Below, piece by piece: positions 37,477 through 46,350 of a DNA stretch of 64,000 nucleotides. The translations under genes and the position numbers were made by a program. The notes under the pieces were generated by a model. The model had not been told where the DNA came from. It was given only the letters and a program-made list of their open reading frames with translations, and did no database searches. Source of the stretch: Pseudomonas citronellolis (lineage in GTDB: Bacteria > Pseudomonadota > Gammaproteobacteria > Pseudomonadales > Pseudomonadaceae); assembly GCF_900112375.1 (NCBI RefSeq), contig NZ_FOLS01000010.1:62001-126000 (forward strand), written 5' to 3'. Each line of letters opens with the position of its first letter. Position 1 is the first letter of the stretch.

Positions 37477-38303
37477 ACCCCCACGCAGCGGCTCCGGTTT
37501 CCCTGCCGTCTCTACTGCGCAGCCTGTGGGCCCATGGACAGTTGATCGTGCAAATGACCCGCCGCGAAGTGGTGGGTCGCTACAAGGGCTCGGTCATGGG
37601 GCTGCTGTGGTCCTTCCTCAATCCGCTGTTCATGCTGGCGGTGTATACCTTCGTGTTCTCGGTGGTATTCAAGGCCCGATGGGGTGGCAGCGAAGATGAA
37701 AGCCGTGGCCAGTTCGCCGTCATCCTGTTCGCGGGGATGATCGTGCACGGCCTCTTCGCCGAAGTGCTGAACCGGGCGCCGACGCTGATCCTCGGCAACG
37801 TCAACTACGTGAAGAAAGTGGTCTTCCCGCTGGAGATCCTGCCGGTGGTCAGCCTGGCCGCCGCGCTCTTCCACAGCCTGGTGAGCGTCGTCGTACTGCT
37901 GGGCGCCAAACTGCTGATTACCGGCACCCTGCAGTGGACATCGGTATTCCTGCCGCTGGTCCTGCTGCCCCTGATGATCTTCACCCTGGGCCTGGCCTGG
38001 TTTCTCGCCTCCCTTGGCGTCTACCTGCGCGACGTGGGCCAGACAATCGGAATCCTCACCACCATCATGCTGTTCCTGTCCCCGGTGTTCTTCCCGGTCA
38101 CCGCGCTGCCGGAAAACCTGCGCCCATTGATGATGGCCAACCCGCTGACCTTCATCATCGAGCAGGCCCGGGATGTGCTGATCTGGGGCCGCCTGCCGGC
38201 CTGGCGAGGCCTGGCGCTCTACATGCTGGCATCCAGCCTGACCGCCTGGCTCGGCTATGCCTGGTTCCAGAAGACACGTCGAGGTTTCGCGGATGTCCTC
38301 TGA
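37473..38303 (+). CDS. wzm: O-polysaccharide ABC transporter permease Wzm
   Basis: The 276-residue ABC-2-type permease has about six hydrophobic segments, an N-terminal TRREVVGRYKGSVMGLLWSFLNPLFMLAVYTFVF motif and a C-terminal NPLTFIIEQARDVLIWGRLP. With Wzt it exports lipid-linked O-polysaccharide across the inner membrane. It overlaps both rmlC and wzt. Confidence 0.93.
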   Translation: MNPHAAAPVSLPSLLRSLWAHGQLIVQMTRREVVGRYKGSVMGLLWSFLNPLFMLAVYTFVFSVVFKARWGGSEDESRGQFAVILFAGMIVHGLFAEVLNRAPTLILGNVNYVKKVVFPLEILPVVSLAAALFHSLVSVVVLLGAKLLITGTLQWTSVFLPLVLLPLMIFTLGLAWFLASLGVYLRDVGQTIGILTTIMLFLSPVFFPVTALPENLRPLMMANPLTFIIEQARDVLIWGRLPAWRGLALYMLASSLTAWLGYAWFQKTRRGFADVL

Positions 38304-39648
38304 CGATGTGGCGATCCGCGTCCGCGGTATCAGCAAGTGCTTCACGACATACGATAAGCCCCATGACCGCCTGAAACAGGCGTTCATACCACGCCTGTAC
38401 CGCCTGCTGGGCCGCCCCGCGCCCCACTATGGCCGGGAATTCTGGGCGCTGAAGGACATCGACTTCGAAATTGCCCGTGGCGAAACCGTGGGCATCGTCG
38501 GCCGTAACGGTTCCGGCAAGTCGACCCTGCTACAGATCATTTGCGGCACCCTGATGCCGACCAGCGGCGAGGTCGAAACCCATGGCCGCATCGCCGCGCT
38601 GCTGGAGCTGGGCTCGGGCTTCAACCCCGAATTCAGCGGGCGCGAGAACGTCTACCTGAACGCCTCGGTCCTTGGTCTGAGCCGCCAGGAAGTGGACGAG
38701 CGTTTCGACAGCATCCTGGCCTTCGCCGACATCGGCGACTTCATCGACCAGCCGGTGAAGAACTACTCCAGCGGCATGGCCCTGCGCCTGGCCTTTGCGG
38801 TGCAGGCGCAAGTCGACCCGGACATCATGATCGTCGACGAGGCCCTGGCGGTCGGGGATGCGCGCTTCCAGGCGAAATGCTTCGAACGCCTGCGCCAATT
38901 GAAGGAGAACGGCACCAGCATCCTGCTGGTCACCCACTCCAGCGAGCAGGTGGTCACCCACTGCTCGCGCGCCATCCTCCTGGACTCGCATCAGGTACGG
39001 ATGATCGGCGAGCCACGGCCGGTGATGAACCGTTACATGGACTTGTTGTTCGGGCGAGAAAAGCGCGAGGACACACAGGTAAACGAGCCCGCTACCCCAT
39101 CGTCCTCCAAGCGATTGAGCGCATCTCTTCTCAGCCGGGAGGAGGATCTTTATTCAACCCGTGCGCACTACAATCCGAACGAATATCGCTGGGGAGATGG
39201 AGCTGCAACTATTCTGGACTTCAACCTGCGAGCCAATGGCCTGGAATTTTCTCACAGTGCCACCTCCGGCAGCAGGATCACGCTGGATGTAGCAATCCGC
39301 TTCAACCAACTGGTGGTCAACCCCATACTGGGCTTCAACGTCAAGACCAAAGAAGGTGTGACGTTGTCCGGCAGTAATTCCTATCTGCTTGAATGCGCCG
39401 CTTTCCAGTCCTCCGGGCAACAAGGCAGCGTGGTAACTGCGCGTCTTGAGTTCGAGAATCGACTGGCATGCGGAGACTACTTCCTATCGCTAGGCGTGGC
39501 ATCACGCCAAGGACAGGACATAGTGCCGCATGATCGTCGCTACGACTCCATTCATCTGGTGGTAGCTCCGACCGATACTATTTCCGGTCTGGTGGACCTG
39601 GGGCTCACCATGGAAATTGATCAGGTAACCGTTGATGTTCCAACTTGA
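38293..39648 (+). CDS. wzt: O-polysaccharide ABC transporter ATPase Wzt with C-terminal glycan-binding domain
   Basis: The 451-residue protein has Walker A GRNGSGKST at about 69-77, signature YSSGM near 158, Walker B IMIVDEAL near 178 and the H-loop VTHSS near 214. Residues about 290-445 form the beta-rich Wzt_C domain, which in relatives binds the modified end of the finished polysaccharide. Base composition falls about where that domain begins (line 39121-39180 is 32/60 GC). Its 3' end overlaps the next gene by 14 bases. Confidence 0.93.
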   Translation: MSSDDVAIRVRGISKCFTTYDKPHDRLKQAFIPRLYRLLGRPAPHYGREFWALKDIDFEIARGETVGIVGRNGSGKSTLLQIICGTLMPTSGEVETHGRIAALLELGSGFNPEFSGRENVYLNASVLGLSRQEVDERFDSILAFADIGDFIDQPVKNYSSGMALRLAFAVQAQVDPDIMIVDEALAVGDARFQAKCFERLRQLKENGTSILLVTHSSEQVVTHCSRAILLDSHQVRMIGEPRPVMNRYMDLLFGREKREDTQVNEPATPSSSKRLSASLLSREEDLYSTRAHYNPNEYRWGDGAATILDFNLRANGLEFSHSATSGSRITLDVAIRFNQLVVNPILGFNVKTKEGVTLSGSNSYLLECAAFQSSGQQGSVVTARLEFENRLACGDYFLSLGVASRQGQDIVPHDRRYDSIHLVVAPTDTISGLVDLGLTMEIDQVTVDVPT

Positions 39649-42600
39649 AAGCCAAGGCTACATTTTTGTCGAAGCCCAGAGATACTGGGCCCGCCCTGAA
39701 TATTCGGGAATAGCCTATAGCGATGGTGATTTCGCCGAAAATCGCCTGGGACGCATCATTAGCGAGGCATCCGATCTTTCAGTACTGTCCAGCGAACTAC
39801 GCCGACAGTGCCAGGACTGGCAAACGCTCTACCACCTCAGTTCCCAACGCGCCAATGTTCTCCGCCCCTTCGAGCACCTGCTGCAAGGCAAGGTTCTGGA
39901 GATAGGCGCAGGTTGCGGTGCCATCAGCCGTTACCTTGGTGAGTCCGGCGGCCAGATCCTGTCCCTGGAGGGCAGCCCCCGCCGCGCCGCCATTGCCGCC
40001 AGCCGTACGCGTGACCTCGAGAACGTCACCGTTCTGACGGAGCGCTTCGACGATTTCCGTACCGATGAGCGCTTCGACGCCATCACGGTGATCGGTGTTC
40101 TCGAATACGCGAACATGTTCAGCGATGGCGAGCATCCGGCGCTGAATATGCTCGAAAGAGTCAGGGAACTGCTGAAGCCCGATGGTCATCTCTTCATCGC
40201 CATCGAGAACCAGTTGGGTCTGAAGTACTTCGCTGGAGCCCCGGAGGACCATCTAGGGCAGGCGATGTACGGAATCGAAGGGCGCTACCAGCAAGGTCAA
40301 CCGCAAACCTATGGCCGCCATGCGCTGGAAGCACTGGTTCGCAAGTCCGGGTTCAACAGCGTCGAACTCCTCGCGGCCTTCCCCGACTACAAGCTTCCCA
40401 AATCGATCGTGACAGCGAAGGGTTGCAGCTCGATGGACTTCGACGCTGCGGCACTCGCCTGGCAAAGTGTCCAGAACGACCCGCAGTTGCCCCGTGAAAC
40501 CCATTTCAAACTTGGTAATGCCTGGCCTGTCATTTTCGAGAACAGGCTTTCTCTTGACCTGGCCAACTCATTCATCGTGGTTGCCTCAAGAGACACGACA
40601 GCAAGTGTTCCAGAACAGGTTCTGGCCTACCACTACAGCACTGAACGCGCACGGCCATTCTGCAAAGAAACGCGCTTCGAAGAACCGGTGCCGGGGAAAG
40701 TCGACGTCATATGCCGTCGACTGTCATCTGAAGTAGCTGCCGCCGACACAGTTAGCCTGAACCTGCAGCCAAACGCCGACTACAGCAAGGGCCAGGTTCT
40801 CTCTCTGGCCTTCCTGAAATGCCTGACCACGCCGGGCTGGCGCATCAACGAACTCGCGGAATTGATCAAGGCCCATGCGCGTCTGCTTGCCGCCCTAGCA
40901 TTCGGATCTGTCGATCACTCGTCGCCACTGACGAGCCGCAGTCTACTTCCCGGCGAACTCTTCGATGCCATACCGCAGAACGTCATTTGTACCAGTGATG
41001 GTATGCAGCTATTCGACAAGGAGTGGTCCGTTGCTCACGATATCGAGCTTGGCTACGTCATATTCCGCGGTCTGCTGCTCATGCTTCATCAGGCGGGTAG
41101 CATCTATCCTCCAGAAGATGACCCTGAGGTATCCAGAAAGGCCTTCATAGAGCATGTCATGGCCGCAGCGGAGCTCCCCGTGAACTCGGCTGATCTTGAA
41201 CGCTACATTGCTCAGGAAGCAGATATCCAGCAAACCATCACAGGCCTCGACAAAGGTCAGTTGATGAACTGGCAGCCTGACGTTCCATTATCTCCAGCGC
41301 CATTGAAGAAAAGAGCAAATGCCACTCTTTACTTCACCGAGAATGGGGAGTTCTCCGAAGCGAAGTCCTTGCACAAGGAACTCCAGGCCGGGCGACAGGA
41401 AGTAGAGTTCGAACTGAACAGATCTCTCGGCCAAATATCCAGACTCCGCTGCGATCCTATTGATCAACCGCATTGGCTCATTCTCCATGACCTGGTAGTG
41501 CATGATGCTCAAAGCCAGGAGCTGTGGAGATACTCTGTTGATTCGCAGCAGGCCACTCATATAGGCATAACTGATGTTCTGAACAACAGTACATTGCTTC
41601 GCGCCAGCGATAACGATCCACAAGTAATATTGCCAGCGATACCGGAACAAGGACAGCTTAGGGTTCAGCTGGATATCGAATTGCTGAGCGAGGCACGCGC
41701 CTGCCAACTTATTCAGCAGTCGAACCAGGAGCGTAAACAGCAAAGCCAGGAGTTGCAGAATGCTTTGCACGACAGCAGGCAGCATGCTGAAGCGTTGCAA
41801 CAGCGCTTGGTCGAGAAAGACCACCTGACCCACGCGCTGAACCAAAGCATCAACGAAATCCGCAATTCCACCAGTTGGCGCCTCACCCGCCCGCTCCGCC
41901 TGGCCGGGCGCTTGTCCCGCAGGGCACTGAACGCCGCGCGGGCGGCACGACACCTGGCTCGCCAACACGGCTGGCGCAAGTTGCTGGAGCGAGGCCTCCA
42001 GGTGCTGCGTCGGGAGGGTCTGTGCGGGGTCGTCGCGCGTGCGCGCCAGCATCGCCGGCTGCAGCTGCAGCTGCAACAGCCACTGCCGGCTACCAACCTG
42101 CTGAAGGTCGTACCCACAATCCTGGGCAGGGATGCGGCAGGACGTTACCAACTGGCCAAGACCGGTGGTTATTGCTACATCCCCCCCGCTCGACCGGATG
42201 ATCTGGAAACCCGCATCGAATCCATCAGCAGCCGCCCGTACTTCTCGATAGTGGTGCCGGTATACAACACCCCGCTGGACCTGCTGGACAAGCTGCTGGC
42301 TTCGGTGCGCAATCAGTGGTATCCGCACTGGCAATTGATCCTGGCGGACGACAAGAGTCCCGCCGAGGACATTCAGGTTGCCCTCGCGAGCATCGACGAC
42401 CCACGCATCAAGGTGCTGCGCCTGGAAAAGAACCAGGGCATCTCCGGTGCCACCAACGTGGCCATCGAGGCGGCCGACGGCGATTTCATCGTGTTCCTCG
42501 ACCACGACGACGAGCTGACCGCCGACTGCCTCTACGAAATGGCGCTGTGCATCGAACGCGACGCACCCGACTTCATCTACAGCGACGAGGACAAGCTGGC

Positions 42601-43822
42601 CGAGGATGGCAGCTACACCCAGCCGCACTTCAAGCCGGACTGGTCGCCGGACACGATGATGAGCACCATGTTCACCTGCCACGCCTCCTGCGTGCGCAAG
42701 AGCCTGCTGGAAAAGACCGGGTTGCTGCGCAGCCAGTTCGATGGCTGCCAGGACTGGGACTTCGTGCTGCGGGTCGCCGAACATACCCGGCGGATCAGCC
42801 ACATCCCGAAGGTGCTCTATCACTGGCGGATCATCCCCGCCTCGGTGGCCTCGGACATCGCCGCCAAACCCTACGTCCTCGAAGCCTCGCGCCAGGTACG
42901 CCTGGATGCGCTGCGCCGCCGCGGCCTGGCCGGCGACGTGGAGCCCGTCACCCAGGTGCCCGGCTACTTCCGGGTCAACTATCACCTGCAGGGAACGCCG
43001 CGGATCTCGATCATCATTCCCAGCCGCGACAATTCCGAAGTGCTGCGCCGCTGCCTGGACTCGATCCGCAGCCAGACGACCTATGCCAACCACGAAATCA
43101 TTCTTCTGGACAATGGCTCGGTGCAACCCGAGACACTGGCCTACCTGGAAACCCAGAAGAAGCAGGAAGGCACCCAGGTCATCCGCCACGACGCTCCCTT
43201 CAATTTCTCCGAGCTGAACAACCTGGGCGTTCGGCACTCCCGGGGAGACATCCTGCTGTTCCTCAATGACGACACAGAAGTGCTCTGTCCGGACTGGCTC
43301 GAGCGCATGGGTGGATATGCCCAGCTGCCACATGTCGCAGCCGTTGGTGCGAAGCTGTTGTACCCCGGCAACAAGGGCATACAGCACGCCGGGGTGCTGA
43401 ACCTGGCCAATGGCCCCGTGCATGCCTTCCTGCATCATGACAGCGAGGCACCAGCCTATTTCATGCGCAACCTGCTCGAATACAACTGGATGGCGGTCAC
43501 CGGCGCCTGCCTGATGATGGAACGCAGCAAGTTCGACGCGCTCGGCGGTTTCGACGAGTCGTTCCCCGTGGCCTACAACGATATCGAATTGTGCTTCCGC
43601 GGCATCGAGCACGGCTACTTCAATGTGGTCTGCCAGGCCGTCTCGCTGGTCCACCACGAGTCCGTCAGCCGTGGTCTGGACCAGATCGATCCGGCGAAGC
43701 TGGCGCGCCTGCAGAACGAACTGGCCCGGCTCTATCAGAAGCATCCGCAGTATTTCCAGTACGACCCCTTCCATAATCCGAATCTGCATCCCAGCGGGCT
43801 CAACTTCGAGGTGCCGGCCTGA
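39635..43822 (+). CDS. Giant methyltransferase-coiled coil-double glycosyltransferase
   Basis: The 1395-residue protein has an N-terminal SAM methyltransferase (motif I VLEIGAGCGAISRYL near residue 88) and a middle region of unclear fold with FDKEW and FRGL motifs. A coiled coil lies at about 689-748, and two GT2 domains start at about 868 (YFSIVVPVYNTP) and 1123 (ISIIIPSRDN). Such proteins finish or cap O-polysaccharide, recalling WbdD (methyltransferase-kinase with coiled coil) plus polymerising glycosyltransferases. The N-terminal half is lower in GC than the glycosyltransferase half. ATG 39635 is preferred to TTG 39632. Confidence 0.8.
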   Translation: MFQLESQGYIFVEAQRYWARPEYSGIAYSDGDFAENRLGRIISEASDLSVLSSELRRQCQDWQTLYHLSSQRANVLRPFEHLLQGKVLEIGAGCGAISRYLGESGGQILSLEGSPRRAAIAASRTRDLENVTVLTERFDDFRTDERFDAITVIGVLEYANMFSDGEHPALNMLERVRELLKPDGHLFIAIENQLGLKYFAGAPEDHLGQAMYGIEGRYQQGQPQTYGRHALEALVRKSGFNSVELLAAFPDYKLPKSIVTAKGCSSMDFDAAALAWQSVQNDPQLPRETHFKLGNAWPVIFENRLSLDLANSFIVVASRDTTASVPEQVLAYHYSTERARPFCKETRFEEPVPGKVDVICRRLSSEVAAADTVSLNLQPNADYSKGQVLSLAFLKCLTTPGWRINELAELIKAHARLLAALAFGSVDHSSPLTSRSLLPGELFDAIPQNVICTSDGMQLFDKEWSVAHDIELGYVIFRGLLLMLHQAGSIYPPEDDPEVSRKAFIEHVMAAAELPVNSADLERYIAQEADIQQTITGLDKGQLMNWQPDVPLSPAPLKKRANATLYFTENGEFSEAKSLHKELQAGRQEVEFELNRSLGQISRLRCDPIDQPHWLILHDLVVHDAQSQELWRYSVDSQQATHIGITDVLNNSTLLRASDNDPQVILPAIPEQGQLRVQLDIELLSEARACQLIQQSNQERKQQSQELQNALHDSRQHAEALQQRLVEKDHLTHALNQSINEIRNSTSWRLTRPLRLAGRLSRRALNAARAARHLARQHGWRKLLERGLQVLRREGLCGVVARARQHRRLQLQLQQPLPATNLLKVVPTILGRDAAGRYQLAKTGGYCYIPPARPDDLETRIESISSRPYFSIVVPVYNTPLDLLDKLLASVRNQWYPHWQLILADDKSPAEDIQVALASIDDPRIKVLRLEKNQGISGATNVAIEAADGDFIVFLDHDDELTADCLYEMALCIERDAPDFIYSDEDKLAEDGSYTQPHFKPDWSPDTMMSTMFTCHASCVRKSLLEKTGLLRSQFDGCQDWDFVLRVAEHTRRISHIPKVLYHWRIIPASVASDIAAKPYVLEASRQVRLDALRRRGLAGDVEPVTQVPGYFRVNYHLQGTPRISIIIPSRDNSEVLRRCLDSIRSQTTYANHEIILLDNGSVQPETLAYLETQKKQEGTQVIRHDAPFNFSELNNLGVRHSRGDILLFLNDDTEVLCPDWLERMGGYAQLPHVAAVGAKLLYPGNKGIQHAGVLNLANGPVHAFLHHDSEAPAYFMRNLLEYNWMAVTGACLMMERSKFDALGGFDESFPVAYNDIELCFRGIEHGYFNVVCQAVSLVHHESVSRGLDQIDPAKLARLQNELARLYQKHPQYFQYDPFHNPNLHPSGLNFEVPA

Positions 43823-45636
43823 TGCACGCCAACCTGATGCCGTCCTCCCCTGCAGAAGCCACGCGGTCCTATGACCTGAGCGAACTCGAACGCCTGATGG
43901 AACAGGCCGAGGCTGTGTCCTTCGATTTCTTCGACACCCTCTTCGTGCGCCCACTGCTCGACCCCGAGGACGCCTTCGAGATCCTGGCGCAACGCCACAC
44001 CATGCCGGACTTCCGCAGTCGCCGGCAGGCGGCCCAGGCAGGAGCCTTCCGCAACATGCTCGCCGCAGGCCGCAAGGAAATCACCTTGCAGGACATTTAC
44101 GCCTGCTTCGAGGGCGACCGGGCCCAGGCGATGATGCGCGCGGAATACGAACTGGAACTGGAGCTGATCGAGCCCAACCCGGACCTGTTCCCGCTGTTCC
44201 AGCGCCTGGTGGCTGCCGGCAAGGCCGTCGCGATCACCTCGGACATGTATTTCTCGGCGGACTTCTTCCTCGACGCCCTGCGCCCCTACGGCCTGGAGTC
44301 GGTGCCGCTGTTCATTTCGGCCGACTGCAATGCCACCAAACGCGACAGCGGCGAGCTGTTCGACCACGTCGTACGGCATTTCAACCTCCCGGCCAACCGC
44401 ATCCTGCACATTGGCGACAGCCTGTTGGGCGACGTGACCCGACCGCAGGAGAAGGGCCTGATGGCCTATCACTACCAACCACTGCGCAGCAAGCCCAGGG
44501 AGAAAGGTCTTTCCCTAGGCACTTCGATCGGCCATGGCCTGCTGCACACCCAGGGCCGGACCATCGACGCGGACAGCTATGAAGAACTGGGCTTCCTGTA
44601 TGGTGGCCCGGCAACCGTCGGCTTCCTCCAGTGGATCAGCGAGCAGGCACGCCGTGACCGGATCGATCACGTTCTGTTCCTGTCGCGTGACGGATTCGCC
44701 CTCGAACGCGTTGCGCGGCTGCGCCCGGAGCTGGCGCTGCCACGCAACGATTACTTCTATGGCTCGCGGATAGCCTTCACCCTCGCCGCCATCACCGAGC
44801 AGAACTTCACTCACCACCTGCCCTTCCTGCTGTCCGGCAGCGATGGACTCGCCCCCTGCGAACTGCTCGAACGCATTGGCGTAACCGCGCCGGCGGCAGA
44901 GGTGATGAACGACCTCGGCCTGGGCAGTGAAACCATCATTTCCCCCGCACTGCAGGAGACCTTGACCCGCTTCCTGTATGCCTATCGATGGGAAATCCTC
45001 AAGGTTTGCCAGACGAATCGACGGGCACTGTTCGGTTACCTGCAGCAGATCGGCCTGAAGGCAGGCCAACGCGTGGCACTTGTGGATGTGGGTTGGAGCG
45101 GCACGACCCAGGAAGCATTCGAGCAAGCCGTGCACCCGCTGCTGCCGCTGGAAACCCACGGCTACTATTTCTGCCTGGCGGATACACCGGAGCGTCGTCG
45201 GCGCGATGGCCAGCAAAGCATGCGGGCCCTGTTCGACGGAACGAACACTGCCCCGGACGTCCTTTCGCGCCTCTACACCAATCGCGTTGCCGTCGAGTTG
45301 TTCTTCTCCGCGCCGCATGACTCCGTCATCGGGCTGGTGCCCGGCACGCCGGTGAGCATTCGCAGCGATGCCGGCCGTGATGCCTGCGATGATCTGCAAG
45401 GCGTGTCCAACGCCATCTGCGGTGGCATCGAATCGTTCGCCAGATTCTTCTATCCGCTGCAGGAACGCCTGCAGCTCCGCCTGCAACCGCAGGACATCGC
45501 CTGGCCAATGGTGGAACTCGCCAGCACGAGCAACTGGGATAACCTGCCGCTGATCAAGCGTCTGAGGAACTTCGATGCCTGGGGTAGCTCGCGCAACCGG
45601 ACCCTGACCATCACCGACTACCTGAGGGCTCATTGA
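43822..45636 (+). CDS. HAD-superfamily protein of polysaccharide clusters (COG5610-like)
   Basis: The 604-residue protein begins with a HAD domain (VSFDFFDTLFVRPLLDPEDAF with the nucleophile Asp; TSDMYFSADFF; HIGDSLLGDVTRPQEKGL). A C-terminal ~350-residue part (FLYGGPATVGFLQWISEQAR, VLFLSRDGFALERVARLR, LVDVGWSGTTQEAF) follows. Proteins of this kind recur in glycan loci next to glycosyltransferases. A phosphatase/glycosyl role is inferred. It directly abuts the giant gene with a one-base overlap. Confidence 0.72.
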   Translation: MHANLMPSSPAEATRSYDLSELERLMEQAEAVSFDFFDTLFVRPLLDPEDAFEILAQRHTMPDFRSRRQAAQAGAFRNMLAAGRKEITLQDIYACFEGDRAQAMMRAEYELELELIEPNPDLFPLFQRLVAAGKAVAITSDMYFSADFFLDALRPYGLESVPLFISADCNATKRDSGELFDHVVRHFNLPANRILHIGDSLLGDVTRPQEKGLMAYHYQPLRSKPREKGLSLGTSIGHGLLHTQGRTIDADSYEELGFLYGGPATVGFLQWISEQARRDRIDHVLFLSRDGFALERVARLRPELALPRNDYFYGSRIAFTLAAITEQNFTHHLPFLLSGSDGLAPCELLERIGVTAPAAEVMNDLGLGSETIISPALQETLTRFLYAYRWEILKVCQTNRRALFGYLQQIGLKAGQRVALVDVGWSGTTQEAFEQAVHPLLPLETHGYYFCLADTPERRRRDGQQSMRALFDGTNTAPDVLSRLYTNRVAVELFFSAPHDSVIGLVPGTPVSIRSDAGRDACDDLQGVSNAICGGIESFARFFYPLQERLQLRLQPQDIAWPMVELASTSNWDNLPLIKRLRNFDAWGSSRNRTLTITDYLRAH

Positions 45637-45721
45637 TAGCGGAGAACGCCTCCGCCGTGCTCCAGTCGGCGCCTGCCAGAACAAGAACGAAAAATCGAAG
45701 GACCTGCGGAGGGATTGAACA

Positions 45722-46339
45722 ATGGTGTCATTCAGCAAGGCAAACATCGTTTGGCAGCAGGGCAACATATCGCCACAACGACGCCAGCACCTGCTTGGCC
45801 AACGTCCCTGTACCCTCTGGCTCACCGGGCTGAGCGGGGCGGGCAAATCGACGCTGGCCTTCGCCCTGGAGCATGCCTTGATCGAACAGGGCCGGCTCTG
45901 CTACGTGCTGGACGGTGATAACGTCCGTCACGGGCTGAATCGCAACCTGGGCTTCACGCCTGCCGACCGCGCCGAGAACATCCGGCGCATCGCCGAAGTG
46001 GCCCGCCTGATGAACGATGCGGGGCTGATCGTGATCACCGCTTTCATCTCGCCCTACCGCGAAGACCGCGCCATGGCCCGGCAGATCATCGGCGAGCACA
46101 GTTTCCAGGAAGTCCACGTGAGTACGCCCCTGGCCGTCTGCGAATCGCGCGATCCAAAAGGCCTGTACCTCAAGGCGCGCAGCGGCGACATCCAGGAGTT
46201 CACGGGTATTTCTTCCCCCTATGAACCCCCGGAGGCGCCTGAACTGGTACTCGACACCCATGAGCTGCCGGCCGAGGAATCGCTCTTCCGCCTACTGGAA
46301 CTGGCGCTGGCGAGCAGCCGCCTGTCCTCCTTCCCCTGA
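45722..46339 (+). CDS. cysC: Adenylylsulfate kinase CysC
   Basis: The 205-residue protein has the APS kinase core: Walker [10 protein letters not shown] near 36-44, [47 protein letters not shown], and [18 protein letters not shown]. It makes PAPS. It is a free-standing kinase rather than the CysNC fusion of sulfate assimilation, and it lies in a polysaccharide operon with GGAGGG upstream. PAPS could feed sulfation of the glycan, but no sulfotransferase is seen here. Confidence 0.92.
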   Translation: MVSFSKANIVWQQGNISPQRRQHLLGQRPCTLWLTGLSGAGKSTLAFALEHALIEQGRLCYVLDGDNVRHGLNRNLGFTPADRAENIRRIAEVARLMNDAGLIVITAFISPYREDRAMARQIIGEHSFQEVHVSTPLAVCESRDPKGLYLKARSGDIQEFTGISSPYEPPEAPELVLDTHELPAEESLFRLLELALASSRLSSFP

Positions 46340-46350
46340 GTGAACCGCAG

